DNA of 33,347 nt from Cochliopodium minus (taxonomy: Eukaryota; Discosea; Himatismenida; Cochliopodiidae): NCBI GenBank assembly GCA_024220525.1, contig JAMYWO010000330.1, forward strand, positions 6,619 through 39,965, given 5' to 3'. The translations under genes were made by a program, and so were the position numbers. Positions 1 to 11,614 of the stretch are shown in pieces. Position 1 is the first letter of the stretch, and every line of letters begins with the position of its first letter. The notes beneath the pieces were generated by a model that worked only from the letters and a program-made list of their open reading frames with translations, made no database searches and was not told the DNA's origin.

Positions 1-139
1 AAATAAAAAATAAAAAATAAAAAATAAAAAATAAAAAATAAAAAATAAAAAATAAAAAATAAAATAAAAATAAAATATATAAAATAACAAAAGAAAATAA
101 AATAAAAAACAAATAAAATTATCAAAAATTAAAAAGTAC
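1..139. repeat. A-rich simple repeat, probably intronic
   Basis: The first 80 bases are a near-perfect run of the unit AAAAAT with small variants, then mixed A-rich sequence. It follows the likely splice donor of the last visible exon of the GPR107-type gene, so it is probably the start of the next intron. I see no coding signal. Confidence 0.7.
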
Positions 140-2056
140 ATAAACAAACCAAAGTGCATGAGAAAATCCTTGCAAAAAGAGAACGACCATGAGACCAACA
201 ATACGAGTATTCAGATTGTCGTCAGTGGTTCCAAGAAAAGAAAGGTACTGATAAATGAAAGAAATGATAAAGTAGATCACTCCGAACACCGCAGTCAACA
301 CTGTTGTTTTCTTTGTTATCACATCGTTTATTGTCGACCACCCTTTTACTATCAAAAATAGCACCACCAATGAAAATGTGTACCTTATTGATGCTTGAAA
401 AAAATCAAATAAAAAATAAACGAAACGAAATAATGAATAAAATAAAATAAAATAAAATAAAAAAAAAAATACAAATTAAAAAATTACAAATTAAAAAATG
501 AAATAAAGTAGAAATAAAATAAAAATAAAAAAATTAAAAAAAATCAAATTTTTATTGATGGTAGTTTGAATCATTTTTGAGAATAAAAATAAAACGAAAT
601 AAAAAACAAAATTTGAATTTTTATCATGAAAAAATCTATCAAAAAATAAATGAATAACAAAAAAAATATCATGTCATATAACAACAAAAAGAAAAAAATT
701 AAAAAATGATTAAAAAAAAATATAAAACCTCAAAATTCAAAAAATTCATTTAAAAATTAAAAAAAAAAATACATAATAAAATATTAATTATGTTCAAAAC
801 TGTGGAAACTCTTCCAGAGTTATAATTAAAGTGCCCATAGTCCAAACAGAGGAAGAACTGTTCAAGAATATTCATCGCTATCAAAACAGTGATGAGAGAT
901 TGTATGATCATCATGTCTTTGTGGTATTTCACGAGTAATGTTCCCCAAATTATTCCGATTGTCACGTACAATATCAACAAACTCAAATAGAAAGGGAAAT
1001 ATGCTCTTTGTTTAAAAAAAAAATAAAAATAAAAATAAAAATAAAAATAAAAATAAAAATAAAAAATAAACAAAATAAAAAAAAATAAATAAAAAATAAA
1101 TAAAAATAATAAAAATAAAATAAATAAGATATAAATTAATTATTTTTACATTAAATCTCCCGCTAACCATCCATACGGATTTTTAATTTCGATAGAACCC
1201 GACATCAACTTTGATTGGTTTTGTGCACAAAAGAGTGTAACAATAAACCACTCTGACGTTTTATTTATCAAAATTTTTTCTTTAATAAAAAATAAAATTA
1301 TAAACAATATTGCTAAAAAAAACAGGTTTAAAATTACCTCTAATATTTCCTTCTCCATCTTCTAGGAATTTGTATATTTCATCATTGTTAGTAGGCACAT
1401 TCAAAATTACCCGGTCCTTCAATATAAAAAGATTATTTATATTTTGATATTATTTATTTTAAAATTAATTTTATTTTAATTTATTCAATTCATTTTAATT
1501 TTGTTTATTTTTATTTAATTGTTTTTAATTTAAATTTTTTTCTTTACCAGATCCGAGCAAACTTTTGCATCATAGAACTCTTTTGTACAACACAATTCAT
1601 ATTTATCACCAAGAATAGCTCCAAAGTATTTTGCAGCTTCATACTCAAAGATTACCTTTATTTATAGAGTGAAAATTATAAATTAAATAATTCAGAGAGG
1701 AAATGTTTTAACTATTTCTGCAAGACTTTCTGTGAAACTAAATTGCACTTTGATTTTTTAGGTTAAAATTAGTATTTGTAACTTTTATTATTTAATAATT
1801 ATCCATTATTCACCGTTTATATCAATGAATGGTTGATCCCTCCCAAAAAAATACCTATTTCAGAATATATAATTTTAAAATACGTGACTTATTTTTTAAA
1901 TTACCCATTTTTATTGTAAATAGGAGATCTTTCTATTATATAGCTATCTTTGTATATATTTGAATTATTATATATAATGAATCCTCCTTGGCAATATACA
2001 CCACTGATCTGCAATATTATACAACATAAAACTAAAAATAAATATTTTTGATTCAT
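1..2056 (-). CDS. GPR107/GPR108-type seven-transmembrane protein, 3' part beyond left edge
   Basis: Exons on the minus strand that join in phase: 2056-1905, 1854-1814, 1747-1713, 1655-1548, 1416-1338, 1279-1150, 1005-773, 393-about 140; the rest lies outside the window. The ATG at 2056 opens a clear signal peptide (MNQKYLFLVLCCIILQISG). The luminal part has the paired cysteines (YELCCTKEF) and CSDLDRVI typical of GPR107/108, then NPYGWLAGDL just before the first membrane helix, the hallmark of this family (the GOST or lung-7TM domain). About five membrane segments are visible; the last ones are missing with the 3' end. Family members sit in the Golgi/trans-Golgi and act in membrane trafficking. 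Exons of 41 and 35 nt are unusually short. Family assignment is firm; GPR107 versus GPR108 cannot be decided. The last donor (near 140) is a guess. Confidence 0.85.
394..772 (-). other. 379-nt A/T-rich intron of the GPR107-type gene
   Basis: This lies between the exon ending at 773 (donor GTATTT) and the exon starting at 393 (acceptor TTCAAG), both phase 1. The join gives a continuous membrane helix. It holds A-runs and AAATAAAA-type low complexity with no other gene visible. Confidence 0.7.
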
Positions 2057-2373
2057 TTTATTTTTTTATTGAGATCAAAAAGATCAAATATATTTTCTAT
2101 TCAATTAAAGAGATGTCAAAAAAGGTCATGATGATCTATGAAAAAAATTATAATATATAAAAGGTTAGTCATTAATTTGATTATTATACCCAAATAAAAA
2201 TAAATAATTATTTAAGTAAGAAAGAAAAAATTATGATATCCACCATTATTCTAATTTTGATAACAAACTAAAAAAGCAGATTTATTTTTAATAAAAACCT
2301 TCATAAATTTCATTTAACTATTTAAATTAAAAATAAAAAAAAAAAATTGAAAAATATTAATATTTTTTAAAAA
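2057..2373. promoter_or_regulatory. Divergent intergenic region between the GPR107-type and first GYPPQQ genes
   Basis: 317 bases separate two outward-facing start codons, so the region should hold both promoters. It is A/T-rich with poly-A and poly-T runs and an A-run directly before the plus-strand ATG. No specific factor site can be named from sequence alone. Confidence 0.4.
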
Positions 2374-2871
2374 ATGAATTATCCTGGTTACCCTCCACAA
2401 CAAGGTGGCTATCCTCCACAACAAATGGGAGGCTATCCTCCACAACAAGGTTATCCTCCTCAACAAATGGGTGGTTATCCTCCACAACAAATGGGCTATC
2501 CTCCACAACAAATGGGATATCGTCCTCCAATGCAACAACCCCCAATGCATGGTGGCTATCCTCCACAGCAAATGGGTTATCGTCCTCCAATGCAAGGTGG
2601 TTATCCTCCACAACATGTTCATACTGTTGGTTATCATGGAAAGAAATTTAAACATAAAAAATTTAAACAAAAAAAATTCAAACACAAAAAATTCAAATTG
2701 GGAAAAGGAATGAAGGTGATAACATATATTTCATTTTTAAAAAGTTTATAATTTATTCTTCAATTAAAATTTCAATAATAACAGAAAGCATGGAAGGGAA
2801 AGGTAAAATGAAATTAAATTTATTATATATTTATATCTCAAACTTTTTTTCTCTTTTAGTTCAAATTTTGA
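2374..2871 (+). CDS. GYPPQQ-repeat protein 1 with basic tail (123 aa)
   Basis: Three exons: 2374-2715, 2785-2802 (18 nt, six codons) and 2860-2871 (FKF and stop), all phase 0. The first 85 or so residues are repeats of GYPPQQ/MGYRPPMQ, rich in Pro, Gln, Gly and Tyr and without charge. The tail is strongly basic, with KKFKHKKFKQ-type repeats ending in KGKFKF. There is no signal peptide or membrane segment. Such repeats are flexible and low-complexity; they occur in many amoebal membrane-associated or condensate-forming proteins, but no enzyme activity can be inferred. The next gene downstream is a clear paralogue with the same architecture and the same last-intron position. A consensus AATAAA lies at 2910-2915, about 40 nt past the stop. 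Confidence 0.8.
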
Positions 2872-2909
2872 AAGGATATTTCTTCATTTTAGGATGAAAC
2901 TGAATTTTC

Positions 2910-2915
2910 AATAAA
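2910..2915 (+). promoter_or_regulatory. Possible polyadenylation signal AATAAA
   Basis: AATAAA about 40 nt after the stop codon of the first GYPPQQ gene. In DNA this rich in A the motif is frequent by chance, so position is the only support. Confidence 0.3.
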
Positions 2916-3147
2916 AATGTTTCAACAAAAAAATTTATTTTTATTATTTTTTTTTGATATTTTGTGAAATTTGCCAATCACATTTTTGATCTTTTAGAAA
3001 ATAACTGATATTTTACAAAATATTGAACTGAATTTTTAAATGTTTGTCATCAGAAATTAAACACCCAACATTATTGAAGAAAAGCTTTCATATTTAATTT
3101 TAATATCAGAAAAATATATATATAATAAAATATAAAAAAAAAATTTG

Positions 3148-3841
3148 ATGAATAATTATCCTCCAAACCAACCAGGCAAATTTTTTTCATACTCTTTTTT
3201 TTTGTTCATTCATAAAATATCGAATTTTTCTCACAATTCTTGATTTTCTCAAATTTAACATTTTTAGGGATGCAACCGGGATATCCGACACAACAAGGAT
3301 ATCCACCTCAACAAGGTTATCCTCCAATGAATCAACCACCTATGCAAGGATATCCACCCCAACAAGGTTATCCACCACAACAAGGTTATCCTCCAATGAA
3401 TCAACCACCAATGCAAGGTGGTTATCCTCCACAACAAGGGTATCCTCCAATGAATAGACCACCAATGCAAGGTGGATTACAACCTCCAATGCAAGGTGGT
3501 TATCCTCCTATGCAACCTACCATCCAAATTGGTATCCAACCAATGCAAGGTGGATTACAACCACCAATGCAAGGTGGTTATCCTCCAGTTCATGGTGGCT
3601 ATCCTCCAATGCATGGCACTCAAGTTCATGTTGTTCATGGAAAAATGAAAAAATTTAAAAAATTTAAAGCTAAAAAATACTACAAAAAAATGAAAAAAGG
3701 AAAGGTAAAAACAAATTTTATTCATATCTCTAACAAATAATCAAAATATATATCCTTTAAATATTTCGCTTACCATTTGATTTACTTCTTTAAATTAACT
3801 TATCAATTTTCAAAAAAAAAAAAAATTAGTTCAAATATTGA
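3148..3841 (+). CDS. GYPPQQ-repeat protein 2 with basic tail (158 aa)
   Basis: Exons: 3148-3175 (28 nt), 3268-3704, 3830-3841. The first intron has a GC donor (CCAG|GCAAAT) and a normal TTTTTAG acceptor: no GT lies between the ATG and the point where the frame would be lost, and GC-AG splicing restores the [10 protein letters not shown] frame. The product begins [10 protein letters not shown], continues with GYPPQQ/PPMQGG repeats, and ends in a basic [16 protein letters not shown] segment and GKFKY. It is a tandem duplicate of the gene 276 bases upstream, longer in the repeat part. The last intron lies at the same place (phase 0, directly before FKY-stop, FKF-stop in the paralogue). Its function is unknown. 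Confidence 0.78.
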
Positions 3842-4040
3842 ATCAAAAATAGATGAGACTTGTTTTTTTGGTGAATCAGGCTTAAATCTGAAAAAGAATA
3901 TTTTATTAAAATAAAACTTTAACCAAAATTTTTTTTTTTTGATCACATAAATGATAGGAATTAAATTTGGATTTAACTTTTAAGATAAAAATTGATTTAA
4001 TTTAAGCTATTTTTGACAATTCGCAAATTTTATATATCTT

Positions 4041-7000
4041 TCAATCTCCATTTTGTATTTGAAGATAGGAATAAGGAGCATATCCCAATTTCCCATTACA
4101 TTCACTCAAAGTCCAACCATCATCGTGTATCTCCATAACAGTTAGAGAATCCCCTTTAGAAAAAGAGAAATCCTCAAAACTATAATCATAAAGGGCAGTC
4201 GCAAAAATTGATTGATCTTCGTTGGAGTTGTCGTAGATCTCTGTGCTTTGATCTTCATCAGTCCTTTCACTGTGCTCAGATTGCTCAGAGTTTTGAGATT
4301 CAAAAATAAAATTATCAGAATCCCTATTCTCTGAGACAGAGTAGTGATCAGTGCTGGTGGTAGGCTCGTTGTAAATTTCGTTGTTTTCATTGCTTTCGTA
4401 CAAAATGTTTTCATTGCTTTCGCCATTCTCATTCTCTTCATCAGAGAGCTCACCCAAGTTTTTCATGGAACCCTTCTTCCAAGAAGTTTTCTTGTGAGTT
4501 CCAATAATCATGCTTTTACTCAGAGAGGAGCGTCTTTCTCTTTCCTTTTCATTGTTGCTCTGGTTGAAAAGGGTTCCAGACAAACGTTCGACCTTGATGG
4601 GAGAAGAAGACTTGACACGAGGTTTAGGAACGTTTGGAATTTGAGGTTTTTTGATGCCCAAAGGAGAGGGAGATTTGTAGTTGGTGTTTTCATTAGATTT
4701 GGCGAGCATCTTGAGGGGATCAAAGGAGGTGTTCTTGGCTAAAAAATTTTTCTTGACGGATGTGTTCTTCTTGAGTGCTTTGTTGAAGGACTTTACTCTA
4801 CGCTTTTCGGGGACGGGAACTTCTTGAGGTTGATGAGTTTTGACGGGAGGATAAGTGTTGATGTTGGGTCTTTTCACAGGGTTCTGCAAAATGGCCTCTT
4901 TCAACAAGTTAAGATGGTTCATGTTATTGTTATTCGCGTTGTTGTTGGAGATGGTAGGGCTTTGGTTGGTGGGACTGTTGGGAACGATCTTGATGCTGTT
5001 CCCAGAGATTTTCTTGGGTTTTTGAAAAGAGAAGGGATCTTCTTTGTGAGAATTTTCGGGAGAAGTGACCATGCAATCAAAGGGTTTTTTTTCATTGTTC
5101 TCCACGGTGTTCTTCTTTCTGGGGATTTCTCTCGGTTCTTTCTTGGGGAACTTGGCCAATTCCTTCGAATCTTTCTTAGAAAGGACGGGCTCCTCCCTTT
5201 TTTCTTTCCCATTCAAATTAGGAGAATGAATGTTGTTGTTGTTGCTGGTATGATTGTTTCTATGGTTATTATTGATATTGTTGTTTATGTTGTTGTTTAA
5301 ATTGTTGTTAGTGTTGGGAGAAGTGGAAAGATCATTTTTGAGAGGAGGGAGTACTTTGAAGGGAATTTTGAAGGAGGGATTGATTTTGAGAGGGTTGATT
5401 GCTTTGTTGGGAGTGGCATTGGGGAGCTGCTTGTTGGGCATGTTGTTTTGTTGGGTGATGTTTTTTTTGACGGGGGTTTTGGTGACAGCTACTATTTTGT
5501 TGGGTTCTTGCTTTTCTACTGTCCCCACGTCCACTTGTACTGGCTGCATCTTTTTTGGGTTTGGCAATGGCCTGTTGGGCGGTGTGCTCCCTAATTAAAA
5601 AGATTAAATAAAATGTAGAAAAAAAAAAATTCAAAAAAGAATTTAAAAAAAAAAATTTATCAAAAAGAAAAATTAAAAGAAACAAATCAAGCAATTCTTT
5701 TGAATGATTAATGTTAAAATAAATGTTAACAAATTCGTAAATAAAGAAAATGATTAATTATTTTAAAAAGGAAAAATACCAGAATTGGACAAGAAAGAAG
5801 GGTTGGGAGGGCTGTTTTCGGGAGGAGTAGAAGAAGGAGGAGGATTGGAAAGGGGAATGTCGACAGAGTTAGAAGGAGGGTCAGTGAGATTATTAGGATT
5901 ATTAGGGTTGGGAGTGATTTTGGAGCCACCCCCTCTAAGAGAGTTGAATTTGGGAACGGGGTTACTTAGAGGGGGGACAGGAGGGTTGTTTGGAGATTCT
6001 TTGTTTTCTTTTTCTTTGTTAATTACTTTTTTTTCTTTGTTAATGTTGAATTTGGTGGGGAGAGGGTTTCGAGGGGGTGTGGAAAAGTTTTCTGCTTTCG
6101 AAACGTTATTACTGACATTGTTATGTGTGTTGATGTTGTTGTTGTTACTAATAGGACTGTTCATATTAATAGTATTAATATTGTCGTTAATATTGTTATT
6201 ATTTACATTATTATTCACATTATTTAAATTATTGACATTATTATTATTATTATTAGTATTATTGTTAGAATTATTATTAGTATTATTATTAGTATTATTG
6301 TTAGTGTTATTGTTAGAATTATTAGAATTATTAAGATTAACATTAGAATTAAGATTAATATTAGAAAGATTATTATTGGAATTATTCAGATTGTTATTGG
6401 AATTTTTAAGATTGTTAATGTTGTTAGGAGTGCTGGGCAGAGGTGGTGGAGCTTTGTTTGTCGAGTTTGGCGTGTTGGGCAAACTTGGGAGGCTGGGTAG
6501 AGGTGGTTTGGGCTATTAAAAAAAAAAAAATGAGTTAACGGTTTAAGAAAAAAAACAAATATATTATAGAAATGTCAAAAAAAATTGAATAAAAAAAAAA
6601 TCAAAGCCTCATAAAAAAAAATTTAAAAAAAAAATTAAAAAAGTTTTAAAATAGATAAAAAAATAGTTTAAAAAAAAAATAAATTATAATTTAAATTAAA
6701 AAAATAAGAAATCAAAAATAAAATTAAGAAAAAATCAATTGAATTTTTTTAAAAAAAAAAAAAAGAAAAAGCATACAAGGATCTTGGGGAATTTTCTTTT
6801 GAGGATGTACTTCTGAGAATTTTCGGCGCCATTGGGAAAGAAGACAGAGTAGTTGGAAAGAAGGTTGAAAATGACCGAAACGGATTTGGGGGAGACGAGG
6901 GAGTAGTTGAGCTCCCTCGTCTTGGGGAAGAGGATGTGTGAACCAATCACGTTGGCAAAGTAGATGAGGTTGGAGTTTGACTTTGATATTTTGTGTAAAA

Positions 7001-9547
7001 ACCACAGTGTGAATTCCAAGAATTGATAGTTTTTTTGAGGGATGTTTTGTAGTGTTGAACTCAGTTTTTCTGTTTTTTTTTTTTTAAAAGTTTAAAATTT
7101 AAAATTTTTTTTTTTGTAAATTAAATAATCTTTTTGTTTTTTTTTTTATTTAATTAAATTTTTATCTTTTGTTTTATGTTTCTTCAAAAAAAAAATTCGA
7201 ATTTGATTATCGTTCCTTTCAAATTTCTGATGTATATTCAATTTTGTTTTTAAAATTTTTTTGTTGTAATATTGAAAAAATTTTTATTTTATTTATTTTT
7301 TTTATTTTTGTTTTATGTTAAATTTTGAAAAAAAAAAAAATTTTTTTTTTGTTTATCATTTTAAATCTTTCAAAATTTTTGGTGTGATACATTTATTTTT
7401 AGTAAAAATGTTTTTGATAGAAATCTTTTTTCATAAACATTTCCAATTTTTATATTCATTTTTTTAATTGAATTTTATTAATAAAATGACAATTTTCATT
7501 TTTACTTGTAAAATTATTCAAAAAATAAAAATGTAGTTTTTTGATTTTATTTTTTTTTTTTGGTAAATTTTTTTTTTTACTCGGTTCGCAGCTCAACACA
7601 GTTTCGTAATATTCGAAAGGGATGATGGGGGAAGGCTGCTCCTTGAAAAACTCTAACAAAAGAGTTGCCAATACATTGGTGGGGATGTTTTCCAACTGTG
7701 TTAAATACTCCTCATTCTCATCTAGACAAACGAAAAAATAATGAAAGAAAAAATAAAAAAATTGTTAAAAAATAAAATAAATAAAAATAAAAATAAAATA
7801 AATTTGATAAAGTATCTAATTCTAAAATTATAAAATAAAACCTATAATTCCTATAAAATGAATATAATATTGCTCATATATTAAAAATAAACCAAGTAAC
7901 TGATAAAAAATAAAAATAAAAAATAAATAAATGAAAAACTGAAAATAAACAAAAATTAAATTAAAAAAAATGAATAAAAGTAAATGAAAATAAATAAAAA
8001 TTAAAGTTAAAAAAATAAATGAAAAAAATGATTAATTTAATAATAGAAAAAAAAGAATTCTCCACCTTCCAACTTTTGTTTCATTTGGGTGATGGTGTAG
8101 GAATCGACTTTATAAGAGAAAAGACCATCGACATTGGTGAGATCTCTGTGGAGAAGAAGGGAGAACATGAAGGAGATGGGTTTGGGGAAAGTGTTCTCCT
8201 CTCTTGAAAACAGCACGTCAAACTCCACCCCGAATATCCCGTACTTCGAATGTTCTATGTATTGATTGAATGCACCTTTTTTTTGTTGATAAAATCAAAA
8301 ATAAACAATTAAAAAATTTTAATATTCTTATTCAATATTCTGAAAAAGGTTTTCCAAAAAATAAAATTAAAAAAAAATTTGATAAAAAAAAAAAAATTAA
8401 AAAAAAAAAATTAAAAAAAAAATTGATAAAAAAATAAAAAATAAAGAAAGTTAATTAAGAAAAATTTTTACTGCTCCAAAAAGCTGTTTCTTCTTTAGTT
8501 TCTCCAGAAATATCTTTTTTTAAAAAAAATTCAGTGGTTAAATGGAAAAAAGAATGATTGTCTCAAAAAAAAAATTTATGAACAAAAAAATAAATGAAAA
8601 AAATGAAATATAAAAATTTGATGTTAAAAAACCATGATTCCAAGTGCTCTTGTCCATTTGAATGGACAACTTGAAACAGATGGTGGTGGAGTTTTTGATG
8701 GAACACTTGTCGAGACGATAGATGTCGTCAAGGGAATAAGCCTTGAAGGAGCTCTTGGCGCTCTTCTTGTGGGTGGTGAGAACAAAGACGTCGTTGAAGA
8801 GGAAACAGTAGAACTTTTTGGAAGAAAAGGTGATTTTGCCCTCCTTGACGAGGAAACGTCCGCTCTTGGTGGGAGAAAAGTTTTTGTCTTTAGGAACCTC
8901 GAGACGTAAGGCGACAGAGTTGGTGAGTTGAGTGGATTCTTCGTTCTTGAGGAAAAGATCCAAAAGAAAGTTGAGATGCGAGATGGTGATGTAGCTGTCG
9001 CAGATCTCCCCAAACTCCTCGCTGGTGAAGGAGATGGTGGAGAAGTAGGTTTCGCAGGACATGGAGTAGTTTTTGATGTAGGTGAGGGGGAGTTGGAGGA
9101 TGTGTTTGAGCTCTCTCCTTCTGTTCTTCAAAGTACGACTCTGGATAAAGTTTTTGAGCGTCTCGCTTTTCACCGTACAAAAAGTCAATGTGTCGAGTGC
9201 CTTTTTGATGTTGAGGGAGTACTCCCTGATTTCCCTGGTGATGTCTTCTAACAATGAGAACATGGTGGCTCCCAATCCCTCTACAAATGGCCATTTTGAT
9301 TCCATTTCTATTTTCCCAAAGTAGGAGGCCACTTTACAATGGAAGTTGAAGGATTCTTCTATTTTGTAGAAGATAGTGTTGTGTTCTTGTGTGGTGAGCA
9401 TTGATTTTTTGGAGTTTTCCAAGTGATCTTTGAGTGGCATGACGAATGTTTGCAGCAGCTCCCCCATCTCCACCACGTATCTCTTCTGATTCTTGCACAG
9501 CTGTTGGAAAGAATCATATCTCTTCTTGGAGGATGTCAACAATTGTT
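4041..9547 (-). CDS. RhoGEF (DH-PH) / RhoGAP-like / SH3 multidomain protein, 5' end unresolved
   Basis: Exons: 9547-8633, 8513-8472, 8275-8066, 7721-7581, 7069-6777, 6512-5780, 5590-4041; all join in phase and give about 1,294 residues. Order: a DH-type GEF domain (QKRYVVEMGELLQTF is its first conserved helix, near residues 20-200), a PH domain (FLVKEGKITF to FWSSAFNQYIEHSKY), a RhoGAP fold (IFGVEFDVLF, then LATLLLEFFKEQPSPIIPF, then SNSNLIYFANVIGSHILFP), a long Pro/Asn-rich linker with PxxP motifs (PPPLPSTP) and poly-Asn, and a C-terminal SH3 domain (ALYDYSFEDFSFSKGDSLTV). It should load Rho-family GTPases at membranes and bind partners by SH3. The RhoGAP arginine-finger position reads GLFSYK, not GLFR, so GAP activity is doubtful. 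The start codon is not resolved; it should lie in a short exon between 9550 and 9770. Confidence 0.82.
5863..6460 (-). repeat. Asn-rich low-complexity coding tract in the RhoGEF/GAP gene
   Basis: On the coding strand this is a run of AAT/AAC codons broken by Ser, Thr, Leu and Val (pattern NNNTNNNT, densest at about 6160-6420). On the plus strand it appears as TTATTATTG triplets. It forms part of the disordered linker between the RhoGAP and SH3 domains, the usual place for homopolymer growth in such genomes. Confidence 0.75.
7070..7580 (-). other. 511-nt intron of the RhoGEF/GAP gene
   Basis: Between donor A|GTAAAA (exon end 7581) and acceptor ACAG (exon start 7069). It is one of the longest introns here, made of poly-T/poly-A runs. 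The in-phase join restores the RhoGAP sequence, from YYETVLSCEPK into KLSSTLQNIP. No gene is seen inside. Confidence 0.7.
7722..8065 (-). other. 344-nt intron of the RhoGEF/GAP gene
   Basis: Between donor G|GTGGAG (exon end 8066) and acceptor TCTAG (exon start 7721), phase 1 on both sides. It holds A/T-rich low-complexity sequence without coding signal. Confidence 0.65.
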
Positions 9548-9769
9548 CTATCAAATAAATTCAATTAAAAAAGATGTGAACATCATTAAAGAGAATAACG
9601 AAAATTATTTTAATGTGATTCCAATCTAAATAAATAACACTGTATATTTGAGTTTATCTTGAAAATATGTCTGGATATAGACACATTTATAATTTTTATA
9701 TTGCATTAAGAGATTTATGACTTCAAATAAGTTATAATTGAAATATGAATCTTCAATTTATATTGATTA

Positions 9770-11462
9770 TCAAGAATAAAAAAAATGTTTTTTACTGTAT
9801 TCTCTCAATTTTCTTCTCACCAAAAATCCTCTGGCTATCGATTGGACTTTTACAATATGCATTAGTGTTTTTTTGCCATCTGTTGGTTCAGGAGGAAGAT
9901 GGGATACAGCTTTCTTGATTACTGCTTTCTCTTCTTTTTCTGATTTGAATTTTTCCCATTGAAGGACCTTGCCATCATCTGAACAACTCCATATCTTATC
10001 ATTGATGATGGTTATTGAATTTATTCCTTTCTGATGTCCACGATATAGACCCAAACATTGTCCGCTCTTGAGATTCCAAACCCTTATTGAATTATCTCCG
10101 CCAGATGTGTATAAATATTCTTCATTAAATAAAATTGATCTGATCTTCCCAGTATGACCTTTTTAATTCAATAAATTAATAAATATTGAATTCTTGATTT
10201 AGAATTGAATATATAGAAGAATGGATAAATAATTATTCGAACAACTAAGTAAAATATATATATAATAATTTTGAATTATAATTCAATAAGGATTCTTATA
10301 TGGAAATCTTAGGATCTATTATTTTTTAATATTTTTTTATATACCTTCCATTACTCTATTCCTTTTGCCAAATTTGAAATTCCAAATGGTGATTCTCATG
10401 TGATTATCAATGGCATACAAAAGATCATTGTGCAATCTGAAGAAATGGAAGGGAGCTTCACCAGTCATCACCTTTACACATTTTCCCGATTTCACATTCC
10501 ATACACGAATGGTTTCATCAGTTGAACAACTGATTATAGTGTCTTTGATTACTTGAAAATAATAAATCCAATCTTTATGTCCTCTCAATGTTTGTATGCA
10601 ATTCCCTGTTTGGGAATTATAGATCCTGATGGATCCATCACAAGATGAAGAATAAATAAAGTCTCCCTTTTTTACCACTTTAGTCAAAAAATCGGTATGA
10701 CCTTCCAATGACAATGTATGATTTATAGTCTAACATTAAAAGGAAATAATGTATTAAATTTTGTATGAGTTGTTTTTGATTTCAATCAATATCAAATGAT
10801 ATGTTTAATATTAAATATGTTGTTATAAAATAATTGAGGAGTGGAGAGATTTAAGTGTTTGTATGTATGATGTTTCCAAATTATGGTCATTTGGTTTATA
10901 TTTACAATTTAATTATAAATAATTTACCATTGTGGGAGATTCCAATGGAGGAATTGGAAAGATTTTTGAAGTAAAATCAGCACTCGCAGTAAATAAAAAA
11001 TTATCTTTAATATACAGATTGGGAATCCAACTGACATGCCCCACGAATTTATGTGATTTTTGTTTCAGTCTTTGTAAATTCCACGCTCTTACTATAGATT
11101 CTTTTTCAGAGGTGGCGAATAAATATTGTCCAACCACTTTTGCTTTATGTATGATTTTTTTATATGTCACGAGCATTTCAAGAGTCTAATAATAATTGCA
11201 TATATAAATTGGCATTAATTTTAATATATATGTTACTTCTCTATCCCATATTGTTATTTGTTCTTCATGTACAAGTATTATCATTTCTCGTGGTTGTGAA
11301 GCAAAAAGAAATTGTTTGATTGGTATTTTTTGATCAAATATTACATCTGTGTGATTTAATATCTTTCGAAAGATATAAGTTTATTTGTCAAAAAATGGCA
11401 AAAAAATTTACTTGTGGCTCAATATTTTTTTCCTGTCTAAGGAATGTAAATGCCTTCATCAT
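9770..11462 (-). CDS. WD40-repeat protein with C-terminal IQ motif (402 aa)
   Basis: Exons: 11462-11412, 11362-11237, 11185-10928, 10729-10345, 10158-9770; lengths 51, 126, 258, 385 and 389 close to exactly 403 codons. The start is the first of two ATGs (MMKAFTFLRQ). About eight WD-type blades are visible, with clear examples GSIRIYNSQTGNCIQTLRGH, DETIRVWNVKSGKCV and NSIRVWNLKSGQCLGLYRGH. After the last blade comes a linker and an IQ motif (VQSIARGFLVRRKLRE), a calmodulin or myosin-light-chain binding helix, then the end. It is probably a scaffold that may respond to calcium through calmodulin; no specific orthologue is recognised. It diverges from the F-box gene, 152 bases apart. Confidence 0.85.
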
Positions 11463-11614
11463 TTTTCAATCCTTATTTTTTATAATTTTAAAGCAAAAGA
11501 TTTACTTTCCTCAAAATTTTGATAATACCATAAAATCCTTTGGAGCATGTCCTTTGTAAATGATTTTGATAAATTAAGTATTTCATAAGTCAAAGTTTCT
11601 ATTTGAAAAAAAAA
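11463..11614. promoter_or_regulatory. Divergent promoter region between WD40 and F-box genes
   Basis: 152 bases between two outward-facing start codons, so both promoters should overlap here. The plus-strand ATG is preceded by a run of A. No named motif is identified. Confidence 0.4.

Noticed and set aside
2314-2685. Minus-strand open frame of Trp/Arg-rich repeats (LLWRI)
   Set aside because: It is the antisense of the GYPPQQ repeats; repeats in frame on one strand stay open on the other.
4344-5598. Several plus-strand open frames of 110-160 residues
   Set aside because: They are shadows of the SH3-containing exon; composition follows the antisense of Asn/Lys/Ser codons.
5785-6519. 244-residue plus-strand open frame rich in Leu and Gly
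   Set aside because: It is antisense to the Pro/Asn-rich linker exon of the RhoGEF/GAP gene; the opposite frame joins in phase to RhoGAP and SH3 exons.
8634-9324. Plus-strand open frames opposite the DH-PH exon
   Set aside because: The minus strand carries clear DH and PH motifs, and the plus frames have no domain or splice context.
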